DNA of 64,000 bases from Ipomoea triloba (taxonomy: Eukaryota; Streptophyta; Magnoliopsida; Solanales; Convolvulaceae). The notes beneath the pieces were generated by a model. That model saw only the letters and a list, made by a program, of their open reading frames with translations. It did not search any database and was not told where the DNA came from. Where the stretch lies: the NCBI RefSeq assembly GCF_003576645.1, contig NC_044922.1, positions 7,938,493 through 8,002,492 of the forward strand. Direction: 5' to 3'. Below are positions 31,790 to 41,767 of the stretch, piece by piece; position 1 is the first letter of the stretch, and each line of letters starts with the position of its first letter. Both the position numbers and the translations under genes were made by a program.

Positions 31790-32300
31790 TAGTCCGCTCA
31801 CCGTCGACGGAAGAAGGAACGGCCATCACTGCCGTCAGCCACCACCGGTCATCATCATCATCATCAACATCAACGTCAACAACACAACACATCCACCACC
31901 AAGCTTGCTCGCCGGAAATGGAGAAGAAACGGCCACCGTTGCCGCCGCTGGAAAAATCTCGCTGGAGAGGAGGTTGAGTCGCGTCACCGCCTGAGTTCGA
32001 AGTTTGCAACGTCGCTGCCACCTTGCGGAAAATCCAACGCTGGAAACCGCCACCATCGGAGAGCTCCACCGTCACCGTCCTTCCGCCCTCACCGTCCAGC
32101 ATCACCATTGCCGGCAAGAAGAAGGAACGGAACTCGCCGGACTTCACTGCCATTCGTCGCTGTAAACCGCCGCCAGCGCTGCTTGTCGACGTTGAAGACC
32201 GAAGCCGCCGGAGATGAACAGTGCCGGCCACCAACTCTCTACCTTACTCTATCTCTCTCTCTCCCTCTCCTTCTCTCTCTCATTCTCTCTCTGCCATTCG
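31790..32300. other. GC-rich island and CT microsatellite within the LTR
   Basis: CpG-rich, CAC/ATC-repetitive sequence followed by (CT)n at about 32245-32290. The long frames on either strand (up to 158 codons) are compositional. The equivalent position of the other LTR (27420-27838) shows the same architecture with different sequence. Confidence 0.6.
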
Positions 32301-32843
32301 CGTGAAGAAGATGAAGTAGATGAAGAAGAAGCAGAATATTGTAACCGATCTCTCTCCCTCTTCTAATAACCGTACATGACTCCTTATTATTAAATTATCA
32401 ATTATTATATTATTATTATATTACTAATTATGATTATAGATATACAACTTAAATATATAATTGATGACAAATGGAGACAATTACTCCCACTCAGAATTAA
32501 AATGGGAAAAATTGATATATATAATTTATATATATGGCTCAAGAACAAATTAATATATATATACAATACTTGCTACATGCCACATAAAAAAAATAATTTA
32601 TTGTTGTCCAGATTCGAACCAAAGATCTTTTATAGAAATCTCAAAGTTTAGTCCAAAAAGCCAAATCACTTTTTTGTAGACCATTTTCAAAATAAATATA
32701 TATATACATATACGTCAGAAAATATATATTCTGTCATAAATAATAATTTCTAAAAATTCTTTTGGACAACATAAAAAGATAAATATTTCGAAAATAATAA
32801 TAATATTTTCTTTAAAATACTTACAAAATTTCAGGGTGTTACA

Positions 32844-32883
32844 CTTTACCCCTGTTAAGAAAAATACTTCGTCCTCGAAGTAT
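32844..32883 (-). other. GAGGAC-loop hairpin and polypurine tract before the 3' LTR
   Basis: Minus sense: a 7-bp stem ATACTTC/GAAGTAT with loop GAGGAC (32883 to 32864), then 20 nt including AACAGGGGTAAAG, then the LTR at 32843. The purine run is the likely plus-strand primer (PPT). Confidence 0.8.
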
Positions 32884-33132
32884 AAAGCACATCCTCAACC
32901 ATAATAAACGGTCACAAAAAAAAAAACACTTAGCCATCCAAAATCAAATAATCCATATAAATACAACACATTAAGGTAATCACCAATAAATATGCAAATG
33001 ATATGCAAAATCACACTTCTCACCGCGGATTTAATTTTTTTTTTTTTAAATCCTAGTCCATTTCACTTATAATCAAATTCCTAACTTAGGCTTTATTAGC
33101 ACTTGGTAACGCCTATCCCAACGGAGCGTAAA

Positions 33133-33144
33133 GCTCTGATACCA
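33133..33144 (-). other. Primer-binding site, initiator tRNA-Met
   Basis: Minus strand TGGTATCAGAGC, complementary to the 3' end of plant tRNA-iMet. It directly follows (2 nt) the end of the truncated 5' LTR, as in Tekay/Del elements. Confidence 0.85.
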
Positions 33145-33147
33145 ACT

Positions 33148-33420
33148 TTAACACCCTACTTTTTCCACATAAGAAAATACGGTTAATTTTTTTTTAAAAT
33201 ATAATTCGAATACATTAGCGGAAGCCTTCAACTACTAACAAAAGGAAAAAAAAGGGGCGTTATGCCACGCTCGAGTATCTCATACTCAAGCGTGGTAGCG
33301 TGGCATAACGCCCCTTTTTTTTCCTTTTGTTAGTAGTTGAAGGCTTCTGCTAATGTATTTGAATTATATTTTAAAAAAATTTAACCGTATTTTCTTATGT
33401 GGAAAAAGTGGGGTGTTAAA
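33148..33420. repeat. Large inverted repeat (124-bp arms) at the element's 5' end
   Basis: Arms 33148-33271 and 33297-33420 are nearly perfect reverse complements about a 25-nt centre which itself contains the LTR-end hairpin. Both arms are LTR 3'-end sequence. The outer arm abuts the TSD, so the inversion was present at, or arose after, integration at this end. Confidence 0.9.
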
Positions 33421-34042
33421 GCCGGCCTTCTTCGCCTTGCAACGCCTTCTCAGCGATAGTGTGGACTTGGAGGTCCTTTTTGCCGATTTGGCGACACGCT
33501 TTTAGATAACAGCTCCTACTAACCTTCTGGTTTTCCCTCGCCACGCCGACCCCAGCGGGGGTGGGGAACTTCAGACATAGATGCTCCATGGATATCACAC
33601 ACCGGAGGTTTTCCAAGGCGGGTCGGCCAAGAATGATGTTGTGCACGCACTCAATTTTCACGACCACAAACTCGACCTCCCACATCTTGACGTGCGGTGG
33701 GGTGCCTATCTCCACCTTGAGACTGATGGAACCCTCCATCTCGATGGAGTCCCTTGTGAACCTAGATAATGGGGTCCTGACTTGTGCTAATTGTTTCCTT
33801 GATAGGCCGAGCTTGGTGAATGTGTAGTGGTACATGACATTCACAGAGCTCCTCGTGTCTACCAACACTCGGTGTACGGTGACGTTGCTGATGTCGAGCT
33901 TGATTACCAAAGCATCCCGGTGTGGTAGGGGACCGTCCGGGAGGTCGTCGTACATGAAGGTGATAGGCTCCTTCCTTGGCGTCTTCTCATGCGGTTGGCG
34001 GACGACCTCCCCTACATAGATGCTCCGGGACCACTTATTCAT
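33421..34042 (-). pseudogene. Tat-lineage gypsy protease region
   Basis: A minus-strand frame of 208 residues starting MNKWSRSIYVGEVV. It contains VHRVLVDTRSSVNVMYH, which is the retropepsin active site with DTR in place of the usual DTG, and later HNIILGRPALENLRCVIS, the typical second conserved segment (ILGRP). Replacing the Gly of the catalytic triad should abolish activity. It continues from gag upstream (higher coordinates) and, across the insertion 29880-33420, into the RT. Confidence 0.82.
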
Positions 34043-35412
34043 CTCGGCTTGTGTATCTCTTCCCTCTGGCCCCCCGAAGATGACATGGATCTGCTTCTTC
34101 TAGGGGTGGGATTCATCTAACTCTTTCTCCTCTTCCTTGGTGAGTTGGCCGAGCTCCCTCTTGTGCGACCCGGAGGCGAATGGCTCGGAGCCACCCTTCT
34201 TTTTCCATACATTGCTTGGTCCTTGAATCCTGCCCTGACCAGCCTTTTCACGTACTGACCAAGGTAACCCCTCTGAATAAGCTCCTCGATATAGTGCTTG
34301 AGAACCATGCACCCATCGGTGTCGTGTCCCTACTGTCTATGGAATCGACAGTATTTGTTTGGGTCGGCTTTGGGTGATATCTTCAAACATTCCACCGGGT
34401 ACAACATGATGCCCATGACATCGGCATGCTCCAAAATGGCACTCACTAGGTGTGTCAAGGGGGTTAAGCAACGTAGTGGAGCCAGCCAGGGCCCTTGGCG
34501 TGGGGCCTTGGAGCCCGACGTTCCTCTTGGGGTGCCTTGCCCCGTCGACCCCGTTCCTCTTCCTTCTTCTTCCTTTCGGCTTCCTCTTTCTCGGCGAACC
34601 TCGTTGTCCGGTCCAGCAACGCCGCATATGTTTTCGCAGGATTTTGGACGAGGTCGAGGTGGAAGGGCCCCGATTTGACATTATTGGTGAAGATTAGTAA
34701 GGTCACCTTCTCATCGAAATTCTCAACCGACCTTTCTTCCTTCTTCCATCTGGTTAAATGCTTCAACTTATACATATTGGCGAACTGCTTCTTTTTCGGG
34801 ATACAACTTGCAAAGTATGAAAGGAATTGTCCCGATAGGTCCGCAAAAGTAAAGATGGCTCTCTCGGGTAAAGAGGTGAACAAGTCTTGCGCTTGGCAGT
34901 TGAGGGTCGCGAAGAAACCCCGGCACATAACTACATCCCTTTCCCTCTATCATCATGATGGCGGCTCGATACCTGTTGATGTGAGCTCAGGGGTCGGCCA
35001 ACCCCGTGTAAGGCTTGATAGTTGGTAAGCGAATGTCCCTCGGCAGTGGCTCAGCCATGAGGTCAACACCTCTTGAGGCTCCGGAGACCCTTATCGCGCT
35101 TCCAACATACGCTGGAGCCGATCTATCCGCCTACGTAGCTGCTTTATCTTGTTGTGGTGAGAGCTCGAGGGTCAGCCACGAGTTTCACCAGATTGCTCTA
35201 CGTGCGAGGCTTGCTCACGCCGAGGTTGAGCCCGGGGCTTGGGGCTCTACGTGAGGCTGACCCCTCAGCGGGTGCTTCGTTTGGAGGTCCAAAGTCGAGG
35301 CGTTCACGAACCGAGGCCCGCATGCTCAGTTGTCCGAAAGCGAACTTGGTAGCCCGGGTCAGTCGGGCTGCTCCTACCTCGCGTTGTTTGGGCCGACCTC
35401 GAGTGGACTCTA
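34043..35412 (-). pseudogene. gag: Tat-lineage gypsy gag (broken)
   Basis: Several minus-strand frames together read as gag. 34928-34464 contains CRGFFATLNCQAQDLFTSLPE, FLSYFASCIPKKK and LKHLTRWKKEERSVENFDEKV, which matches the retrotransposon gag domain. 34350-34100 contains KYCRFHRQ, a stop, then GHDTDGCMVLKHYIEELIQRGYLGQYV, the C-terminal gag segment of Tat elements. In-frame stops and frame shifts separate them. Upstream of 34930 the sequence is Arg/Pro/Glu-rich with no clear start. The right edge near 35412 meets the Harbinger remnant. Confidence 0.75.
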
Positions 35413-35424
35413 TTCCTACCACTA

Positions 35425-35803
35425 CGCACCAAGATACAAAAATTGAAAGGAATGAACAAAAAAGGGGTACGAGGGTTTTGGAGAATGATTTATCACAAAG
35501 TGGTAAGAGTGCGAGGTTGAAGGCAATAAAAAAGGAGGGGTTGTTGCATTGAGTGAGAAAATTAATAGTATATTGCAAATCGTTGGAGATAGAGGTATTG
35601 CAAGAAAAAAAATGTGGGTGTCAGTTATGAATGTTTTGAATTCAATTGCTACACCAAAGCATGATGAAGTTACAGATGCAATGTCAAAATTGTATGCCTT
35701 GACTGATTTGGAATCTAGTACCACTGAATTTTTCTTTGCTTGCACACTAATTGAAATCCCAGTGAAAAGATTTGTTCACTTTGGATTACCAAATACAAGT
35801 TGA
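35425..35803 (+). pseudogene. PIF/Harbinger accessory Myb-like protein, C-terminal fragment
   Basis: After KSARLKAIKKEG, and with a frame change near 35549, comes LSEKINSILQIVGDRGIARK followed by VLNSIATPKHDEVTDAMSKL and FACTLIEIPVKRFVHFGL. This helical pattern ending in a short hydrophobic motif is what I know from C-terminal halves of Myb/SANT-like proteins that accompany Harbinger transposases in plants. It lies 1.6 kb upstream of the transposase, in the same orientation, as expected for an element pair. The DNA-binding half is missing, cut at the gypsy junction. Confidence 0.5.
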
Positions 35804-36150
35804 AAGTTGACTACATTAAGTATTTCTAAGAGCAAGCGAACCATTAAATTTGTATTATTATGTTTGAGTACATTGGTAGTTTGCTAACCTATTAGCATAT
35901 GATGATATGATCTCAATTGTGCATATTTTTCTAATTGATATGGATCAACTTTTGAGGTTAAGTGTGTCAATTTGCCATCTTCAATACATATTTGCTTGCT
36001 TTCTCACGTAGACATGGTTTTATTATTGAATTTAGTGCTTTTATGGTATTTGTTAGTGTTTTGAAATCATTGCAGACCAAATTCAAAAGCAAGGGAATAT
36101 TTGAAGACTTGTTTGGATTCGAAATGGGTGAAGAACGTTTACATCGAGGC

Positions 36151-36308
36151 CTCGACGCGTCCAGGATTTCATTCGACGCGTCCAGAACATCCAGTGTGCA
36201 GCAGCTGGAGCAAAATTCAAGGCTCGACGCGTCGAGCCCTAGTCTCGACGCGTCGAGAGCATCCAGTGAGCCATCCTGTTTTCAAGAACCAAGGCTCGAC
36301 GCGTCGAG
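36151..36308 (+). promoter_or_regulatory. Array of five GACGCGTC palindromes
   Basis: Cores near 36153, 36173, 36226, 36248 and 36300. Three are extended perfect palindromes, for example GGCTCGACGCGTCGAGCC at 36221-36238 and TCTCGACGCGTCGAGA at 36243-36258. They lie 65-220 bp upstream of the TATA at 36374. The centre ACGCGT is the same as in the Athila-like LTRs but the arms are unrelated. Confidence 0.75.
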
Positions 36309-36373
36309 AATCCTGCGCAGTACAGATTTCAGCTCTACGGAATTACCTATTTTGCCCCTATTTATGCTCCCAC

Positions 36374-36380
36374 TATATAA
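36374..36380 (+). promoter_or_regulatory. TATA box downstream of the palindrome array
   Basis: CACTATATAAGGC, an excellent plant TATA context, followed by a purine-rich leader. Confidence 0.6.
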
Positions 36381-37416
36381 GGCTCATTTTCCCAAAACCC
36401 TAGGACCTAAGCTGCGTTTTTTAGGCAAAAAAGAGTGAGTGTAAGGGTGTTGTCTCTTCAAGGGAGTAAAGGAGGGATCCACCACTTTTGGGAAGAAGAT
36501 TGTCACCTTAAGGAGCTATAAAGGCTTTGGGAGGAAGAAGGAAAGCTTGGAAAGCTACATTTGGGAGAATTTCTGTTCCTTTCCTTTACTTTCTTAGTCT
36601 TTGTAAACTCTTTAACATTTGAGCTTTAAATTCAATACTAGCCATGATTGGCTAAAGTAACTTTGGGATTTTTGGGTGAAAAGTGTTTATGAACCCTATT
36701 ATGCCTTGTTCTTCATGTTTTATTGATATATTTACATTTGGGTTTGATGACTTGTTATGCAATTGTGTTTAATATTGTTGATGCTTGTGATTAAGGATCC
36801 AATTGCTTGTTTCAATTGCTAAATTTATGTCTTGATGGGAGTTAGGATATAAACTAGGGCACCAACATTTGCACTTGGCTATTACTTCTTGGAAAAGAGT
36901 ATTTAGTTAAGTAGTTTAAGATGCTTGTTCTATTTCTTGTCTTGTAGGAGTTATGGGAATAATTCCCCTCATGAGTGCATCTTAAACACTTGTCTAACCC
37001 AAATTAGATATTTCACCTTAGTTTGGCATTAGGAGATTAAACACTTAAATCCCGAAAATCCCACTCTCTCTCTATTGTTTTCATAAACTAGCTTTCATTA
37101 TTCTCTTTTACTACTAAATTTGCAATCAATCAAACATCAATTTCGTTTGGATTAGCTTCATAAGAATATATTAGTAACTAGTGTTCGATACGCCCCGCTT
37201 CCCTGTGGATTGATAACCCGATACTTGGGTATTTGTTTGTTATAAAATATGCTACAACCATATGACTACTTTAATTTTGTTTAAAACACTTGTGAACTTA
37301 TCTTGTTATAGAATTGTGTCTTTATATGTTGATGATATATGCTATGTTACTAGTTTGTTATTTAATTATGATGTTAATTTTTTAATACATACACATATAT
37401 TTGTTTGTGTGTAGGC

Positions 37417-39635
37417 ATGGACAATATTGATATGCAAATTAGGAAAATTCTTCTAATTAATGAGTACTTAGAAGATGAAGATGAATTTTAGGTTTTGGTG
37501 GCTTGTATGACCGGCTATATGTGTGTGTATTTTTTGAATCATATCTACAAGGAGTCATGCGTGACATCTTATTTAACAGGAGAAAGGCGGATGCATGATT
37601 ACTACATGGTAATGAAAAAACAGTGTTTTAATGCATTTAGAATGAATTCGTATACATTTCGCCGAGTATGTATAGATTTAGAAACCAAGTGCGGTTTGAT
37701 GCCTTCGAGTAAGATGTCAACTTTAGAGAAACTTGGTATCTTTGTATATGTGCTTAGTAAGGATGCTTCTAATAGAGATACTTAAGAACGTTTTCAAAAT
37801 TCCGGTGAAACTGTGAGTATAATTTTTAAAGAAGTGTTGAATGACATGGATGGTTTGTCAAGAGACATACTTGTGCAAAAATATCCCGAGTTCAAGGATA
37901 TTCCATCACAATTTGCTAATGACCCTAGATATATGCCACATTTTAAGGTAAGTCAATATATAAATAGTTCGACTCATTTTCATCTATAAATTTATTAGTT
38001 AAAATGTAACATTATTATTTTTCTTGATTTTACAAATTAGGATTGCATTGGAGCTATTGAAGGTACACATATTGCAATAACTGTAAGAGAGGAAGATCAA
38101 ATGCGATATAGAGGATGGAAAGGGATACCAACTACAAATGTTTTAGTAGTATGTGACTTTGATTTATTATTCACGTATATTTTAAAAGGATGGGAAGGAT
38201 CCACACATGATTCATGCATTTTCATTGACACAATTAATAATCCAAGTCTCAATTTTCCAAAATCACCACCAGGTAGTTTAATTATATATTTATACATATG
38301 ATTAAATATAATTCTAATATATAACTTTTTTTATACATTTAGGCAAGTATTATTCTGTAGATAAAGGTTTCCCAGAAAGAAAATGATATTTGACTCCTTA
38401 TTCTAAGACAAGATACCATCAGTTAGAGTTTCGTAGTGAAAATCCAAGGAGATCTCGAGAAATATTTAATAAAAATCATTCTTCCATAAGAAGTTGCATT
38501 AAGGGAGCCTTTTGGTGTTCTTAAGGATCGATGGAAGATATTACAAAAAATACCAATATATTCATTAATGAATCAAAATAAAATAATTTGCTCATGTTTC
38601 GCATGGCATAACTACATACATTAGGAAAAGCACAATTGGTAACCAAGGTTTTAGAATCATTGATCAAGATCCATAGTTCATACCTCTTGATATTTTTCAA
38701 GATGTTGAAGCTGATTCTACACCAAGGGTGTGTTTGGATAGAAGGAAAATGATTTTTGGAAAATGTTTTCTGAAAATGAGTCATTTTCCAGAAATCATTT
38801 TCCTTTTTGTTTTTTTGTGTTTGGCTGTAGAGCAGAAAACTGTGTTTGTGTGTTTGGTTCATTTTCTAGAAAATGAACAGAATTGTATAATTAAATATTT
38901 TAGTTAATTTGTTTAAATATAAAAATATTTATAATAACAATTTTGAGTATAATCAACAAATGACTAATAAAATTTTAAAATAACTAATCAATTATTATCT
39001 TCATTAACCATTAAACACAAACAGTTTATTTATCCAAATAATTCAAGAGGCATCTCTTTAAACAAGAAAATTTTGTGTTGAAAAAAAACTAACTTTATTT
39101 TTAAAAAATTAAAAAAAAATAAATAAAAAAACAAAGACTTATGAGTCGGAAACCAGTGACTGGAACCCAGAGACTCTCTGGTACCGGAAACCAGAGATTG
39201 TTTGGTTTCCAATCGGAAACCAATGGTTTTCGACCAGAAACCAAGGATGGTTTCTCATCGGAAACCACTGGTTTCCGATCGGAAAAAGGATTTCCGATGG
39301 CCATGGTCTGCTAGAAGATAGAAGAAAGCTCTTGGTTCGTTGTAATTTTGTAGCAAGAAGAACGCTGCTCAAGTCTGGAAAATGACTTCCACAAATTTTG
39401 GGGGAAGTTATTTTCCATAAAATGACCCTTATTTTCCTTTGACTCAAAGTTATTTTCCATTGACTTTGGTTTTCCATGTCTTGCCAAACACTGAAAGCCT
39501 GGAAAATGATTACCAGAAATCATTTTCCGGATTTTCAAACACACCCCAAGTGGAGATGATCTGAGAGCCCAAAAGACGACAATTATTCGCGATAGCATTG
39601 CCTCAAGTCTAGTAGCAGCTAGATGTCGTTTATAG
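37417..39635 (+). pseudogene. PIF/Harbinger transposase (DDE_Tnp_4 type), broken
   Basis: Exon 1 starts at 37417 (MDNIDMQIRK), has a TAG at 37489 and another stop near 37783. Exon 2 begins DCIGAIEGTHIAI; the usual DCIGAIDGTH has its catalytic Asp changed to Glu. THDSCIF supplies the second acidic position. Exon 3 begins KYYSVDKGFPERK, followed by RYHQLEFR and SIRSCIKGAF, the region of the last catalytic residue. Introns are 37948-38040 (93 bp) and 38273-38342 (70 bp), with GT/AG ends. A TIR element (38727-39545) splits the last exon; its C-terminal part resumes in frame and ends at about 39635. Several nonsense changes make it inactive. Confidence 0.88.
38727..39545. mobile_element. 819-bp non-autonomous TIR element, TSD ccaag
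   Basis: Ends GGTGTGTTTGG and CCAAACACACC-like, with subterminal GGAAAATGATTT words inverted at both ends, flanked by ccaag (38722-38726, 39546-39550). It has no ORF. Removing it restores the transposase reading frame. A minisatellite of (T/A)CGGAAACCA-type units occupies 39135-39295. The superfamily is unclear; a 5-bp TSD is unusual for MITEs with such ends. Confidence 0.8.
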
Positions 39636-40012
39636 AGTATTATGAGTTACTTTTTGTTTTTTTTGATAATTGTATTAACTGGTATGTTTAATTGTTATTA
39701 ACTACTTTAATTTATGCTTATTTTATTTTTAGTTTAATTATTAGTAACTTGTTTTATTATTATAACATTATTCTTAATAAAACAAAAAATAAGTAATAAT
39801 AACCACAATTTATAAATGTAAATCATTTCTACATTTATATTTAAAGCTTAAAACAACATAATACATTCATACCCTTAAATGTCATTTTACATCCAATAAG
39901 CTAATAGTAAACAACTAATTTACCAAACACTTTTCTATAATCAAATAATACAATCAGCTAACACAAACATCTATTAACTATCAGTGAAAAGTCATTTACC
40001 AAACAAGGCCGT
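39636..40012 (+). mobile_element. Harbinger 3' non-coding end with terminal AAGTCATTTACCAAACAAGGCC
   Basis: AT-rich sequence after the transposase stop, ending in a terminus of the kind CATTTACCAAACAAGGCC, which looks like a TIR. The matching left TIR was not found, so the left end is lost, presumably at the junction near 35412. Confidence 0.5.
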
Positions 40013-40290
40013 AATGGAGTTTATAGCATTGGAAAATGACTATTTCTTTGCCAAATTTGGATCCATAGAAGATTACAACTTTGCTAAGTATGAGGGTTTG
40101 TGGATGGTGATAGATAAATATCTTATTATTAAAGAGTAGAGGTCTAATTTCGACCCCATAAAGGATAACACTAACAAAGTAATTATGTGGGTTCAGTTTC
40201 CTAGGTTACCAATTGATTATTACAAATGAAAATGGATCGTGAATCTTGAATGCAAGATTATCTTAAAGGTTCCTACTTGTTTTTTAGTTC
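40013..40290 (+). pseudogene. LINE ORF1-like (DUF4283-type) fragment
   Basis: Plus-strand reading starts MEFIALENDYFFAKFGS, then EGLWMVIDKYLIIKE, a stop, NKVIMWVQFPRLPIDYY, a stop, KWIVNLEC. The pairing of a W-x-I-x-x-YL-x-I segment with VWV-x-F/L-P-x-LPI-x-YY is typical of the DUF4283 region in plant LINE ORF1 and related proteins. It is only ~90 residues with two stops, and no endonuclease or RT is nearby. It is a truncated copy. Confidence 0.6.
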
Positions 40291-40449
40291 AATTACTTAT
40301 GTCGATTAGAATCTGGATTATAGTTTGTATCAGAAATAGATTAAGAATAAAAATAAACGATAAGTAAAGAATGGAACCAGGACGCAAGAATTGATAACGC
40401 AGTTCGGAGAAATCCTCCTACATTTGCGTAGCTACTGACAAGGCTTGCG
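40291..40449. other. Unassigned junction sequence
   Basis: Contains GATAACGCAGTTCGGAGAAA, a phrase I associate with copia LTR ends, but too short to assign. Confidence 0.25.
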
Positions 40450-41728
40450 TGTATAGGGTGAAATGTCAAAAGATATTTGTATGTTAAAACGGAAAGTTAG
40501 TGACTCCCTGAGTGTCGGTCTCGAAGGAAAGACGTGGAGGTGTGTCAAGTGTTTGAGAGTTTACTTGATTGGGTCATGCATTGGATTCGAGTGTGGTGAA
40601 GGGTGGATTGTGAGTGAAAGGAGTTCATTTGGTTTGGTTTGAGTGCAAGAGAGTAGTGAAGTAAAAAGATTTGTAAATATGTAAAAGGGGTAGGAATTGG
40701 ATAGTGCTCATGTATGTTGCATTGTAGTGTGACTAAGGTAATGGATCGAGGAATGCTAGGATGTTGGCTATTCAAGAGTGTGTTGTCTTAGTCCTTTTTC
40801 ACCCTTGTGTACTAAGGTTTCTTGACTAAGGAGTGCCTACAAGCATCCAAAGCTCTAAGAGGAATTTTATCAAACACATATGCTACACACTATCCTATTA
40901 TTCTTTTAAGAAGTCCATAGGAACTATGATTGTGTCAAGCTTCAAATCCTAACTCTAATCAAAGACATGAAAGAGTCAAGAGCTCAATCTCTCATCTAGA
41001 TTGGCCAGATCCAAACAAGATCTCATCAACACAACAATCAATAGACAAGAATAGATAATCCATCAACACAAACACATAGATCCAAGATATAGAAATAATA
41101 TCATCACACTAGCAACATTCAATCACACAATCCAAATCCCTAGATTAAACTAGCCACTCATGATATGAAATTCAAGCAAAAGCTAATTTAATCCAAGGGC
41201 AAGATAACTAAAATTATAGAAATTGAATAGAAATCACCTAGAGAGAAGAAGATCTTCAATCCAAGCTTGTTGTCTTGCTACAATGGAGATTGATCTAATC
41301 TAAAAAACTAAGAAAGGGAAAACTAAATTTTTGGGATCCCCTTCTGAAAATTCATCAAAGGGGTTTAAATAGTCTCCGAAATAGCAACCCTAGTAAAAAT
41401 TCGCGCAGCACCGTCTCCACGCCATCCACACGCGTGTGAGTGTGCGTGAGAGGCTACTGGATTATTTCCACGCACGCTCACACGCGTGTGGCCATCCAGT
41501 TTGGTCCTCCGGGGCTCCGTTCTTGCTTGGTTCGTTCTTTTAGCTCAACTTTTGCTCCTATTTGCTCCCGGGGCTCCTGTTTTACCTCTTTTAGGCTAAA
41601 AGTAGCTTCTGTGTGTCGGTTAGTGATTTTCAAGCATTTATGAGCATAATTCACCATGTAAGGATGCTATAAACGTGATAAAACACCCTAATATGTGCTT
41701 GATTTAACGGTATCTCGGAGGCTTATCA
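40450..41728 (-). mobile_element. Athila-like 3' LTR (related to family B), minus strand
   Basis: On the minus strand it begins TGATAAGCCTCC, next to a purine tract and GAGGAC hairpin, and runs to about 40450. Its inner end matches LTR family B (GACTCCC(T/C)GAGTGTCG segment near 40502). It holds two CACACGCGTGTG palindromes (41427-41438, 41479-41490) and a TATA-like CTATTTAAAC (41372 to 41363). The left boundary is approximate and no TSD was identified. Confidence 0.7.
41427..41490 (-). promoter_or_regulatory. CGCG-palindrome pair in the minus-strand LTR
   Basis: Two CACACGCGTGTG cores 52 bp apart with CACGC/GCGTG arms, 55-120 bp upstream (minus sense) of CTATTTAAAC. Same layout as 15777-15842 with diverged filler. 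Confidence 0.65.
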
Positions 41729-41767
41729 AATTTTCCACACTTTGTTTCTTGCTTGTCCTCGAGCAAG
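41729..41767 (-). other. GAGGAC-loop hairpin and PPT before the 3' LTR
   Basis: Minus sense: CTTGCT-CGAGGACA-AGCAAG (41767 to 41748), then 19 nt with AAAGTGTGGAAAATT, then the LTR at 41728. Stem of 6 bp. Confidence 0.75.

Larger units (their letters stand above)
29880..33420 (-). mobile_element. Short gypsy (chromovirus-type) element with one full LTR, TSD gccgg
   Basis: Flanked by gccgg at 29875-29879 and 33421-33425. Reading the minus strand from the right there is: an inverted-repeat terminus (33148-33420) made of LTR 3'-end sequence, a tRNA-iMet primer-binding site (33144 to 33133), about 250 bp of non-coding internal sequence, a hairpin plus purine tract, and a full 3' LTR (32843 to 29880, 2964 bp). 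There is no gag or pol, so it is a non-autonomous derivative. Instead of a complete 5' LTR it has about 124 bp of LTR end and an inverted copy of it, so both outer ends read inward TGTAACACCCC-like. Confidence 0.85.
35990..37260 (+). mobile_element. LTR-like block inside the Harbinger element (boundaries uncertain)
   Basis: A 5-unit ACGCGT palindrome array, a strong TATA, a polyadenylation-like AT-rich stretch and the end-like sequence CGCTTCCCTGTGGATTG...GATACTTGGGTATT resemble plant gypsy LTRs. I could not fix TG/CA ends or a TSD, so its extent is approximate. It carries no coding sequence. Confidence 0.4.

Noticed and set aside
31758..32234. 158-codon minus-strand frame with a poly-Asp stretch
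   Set aside because: Compositional frame in the LTR GC island, with no conserved domain and no equivalent frame in the other LTR.
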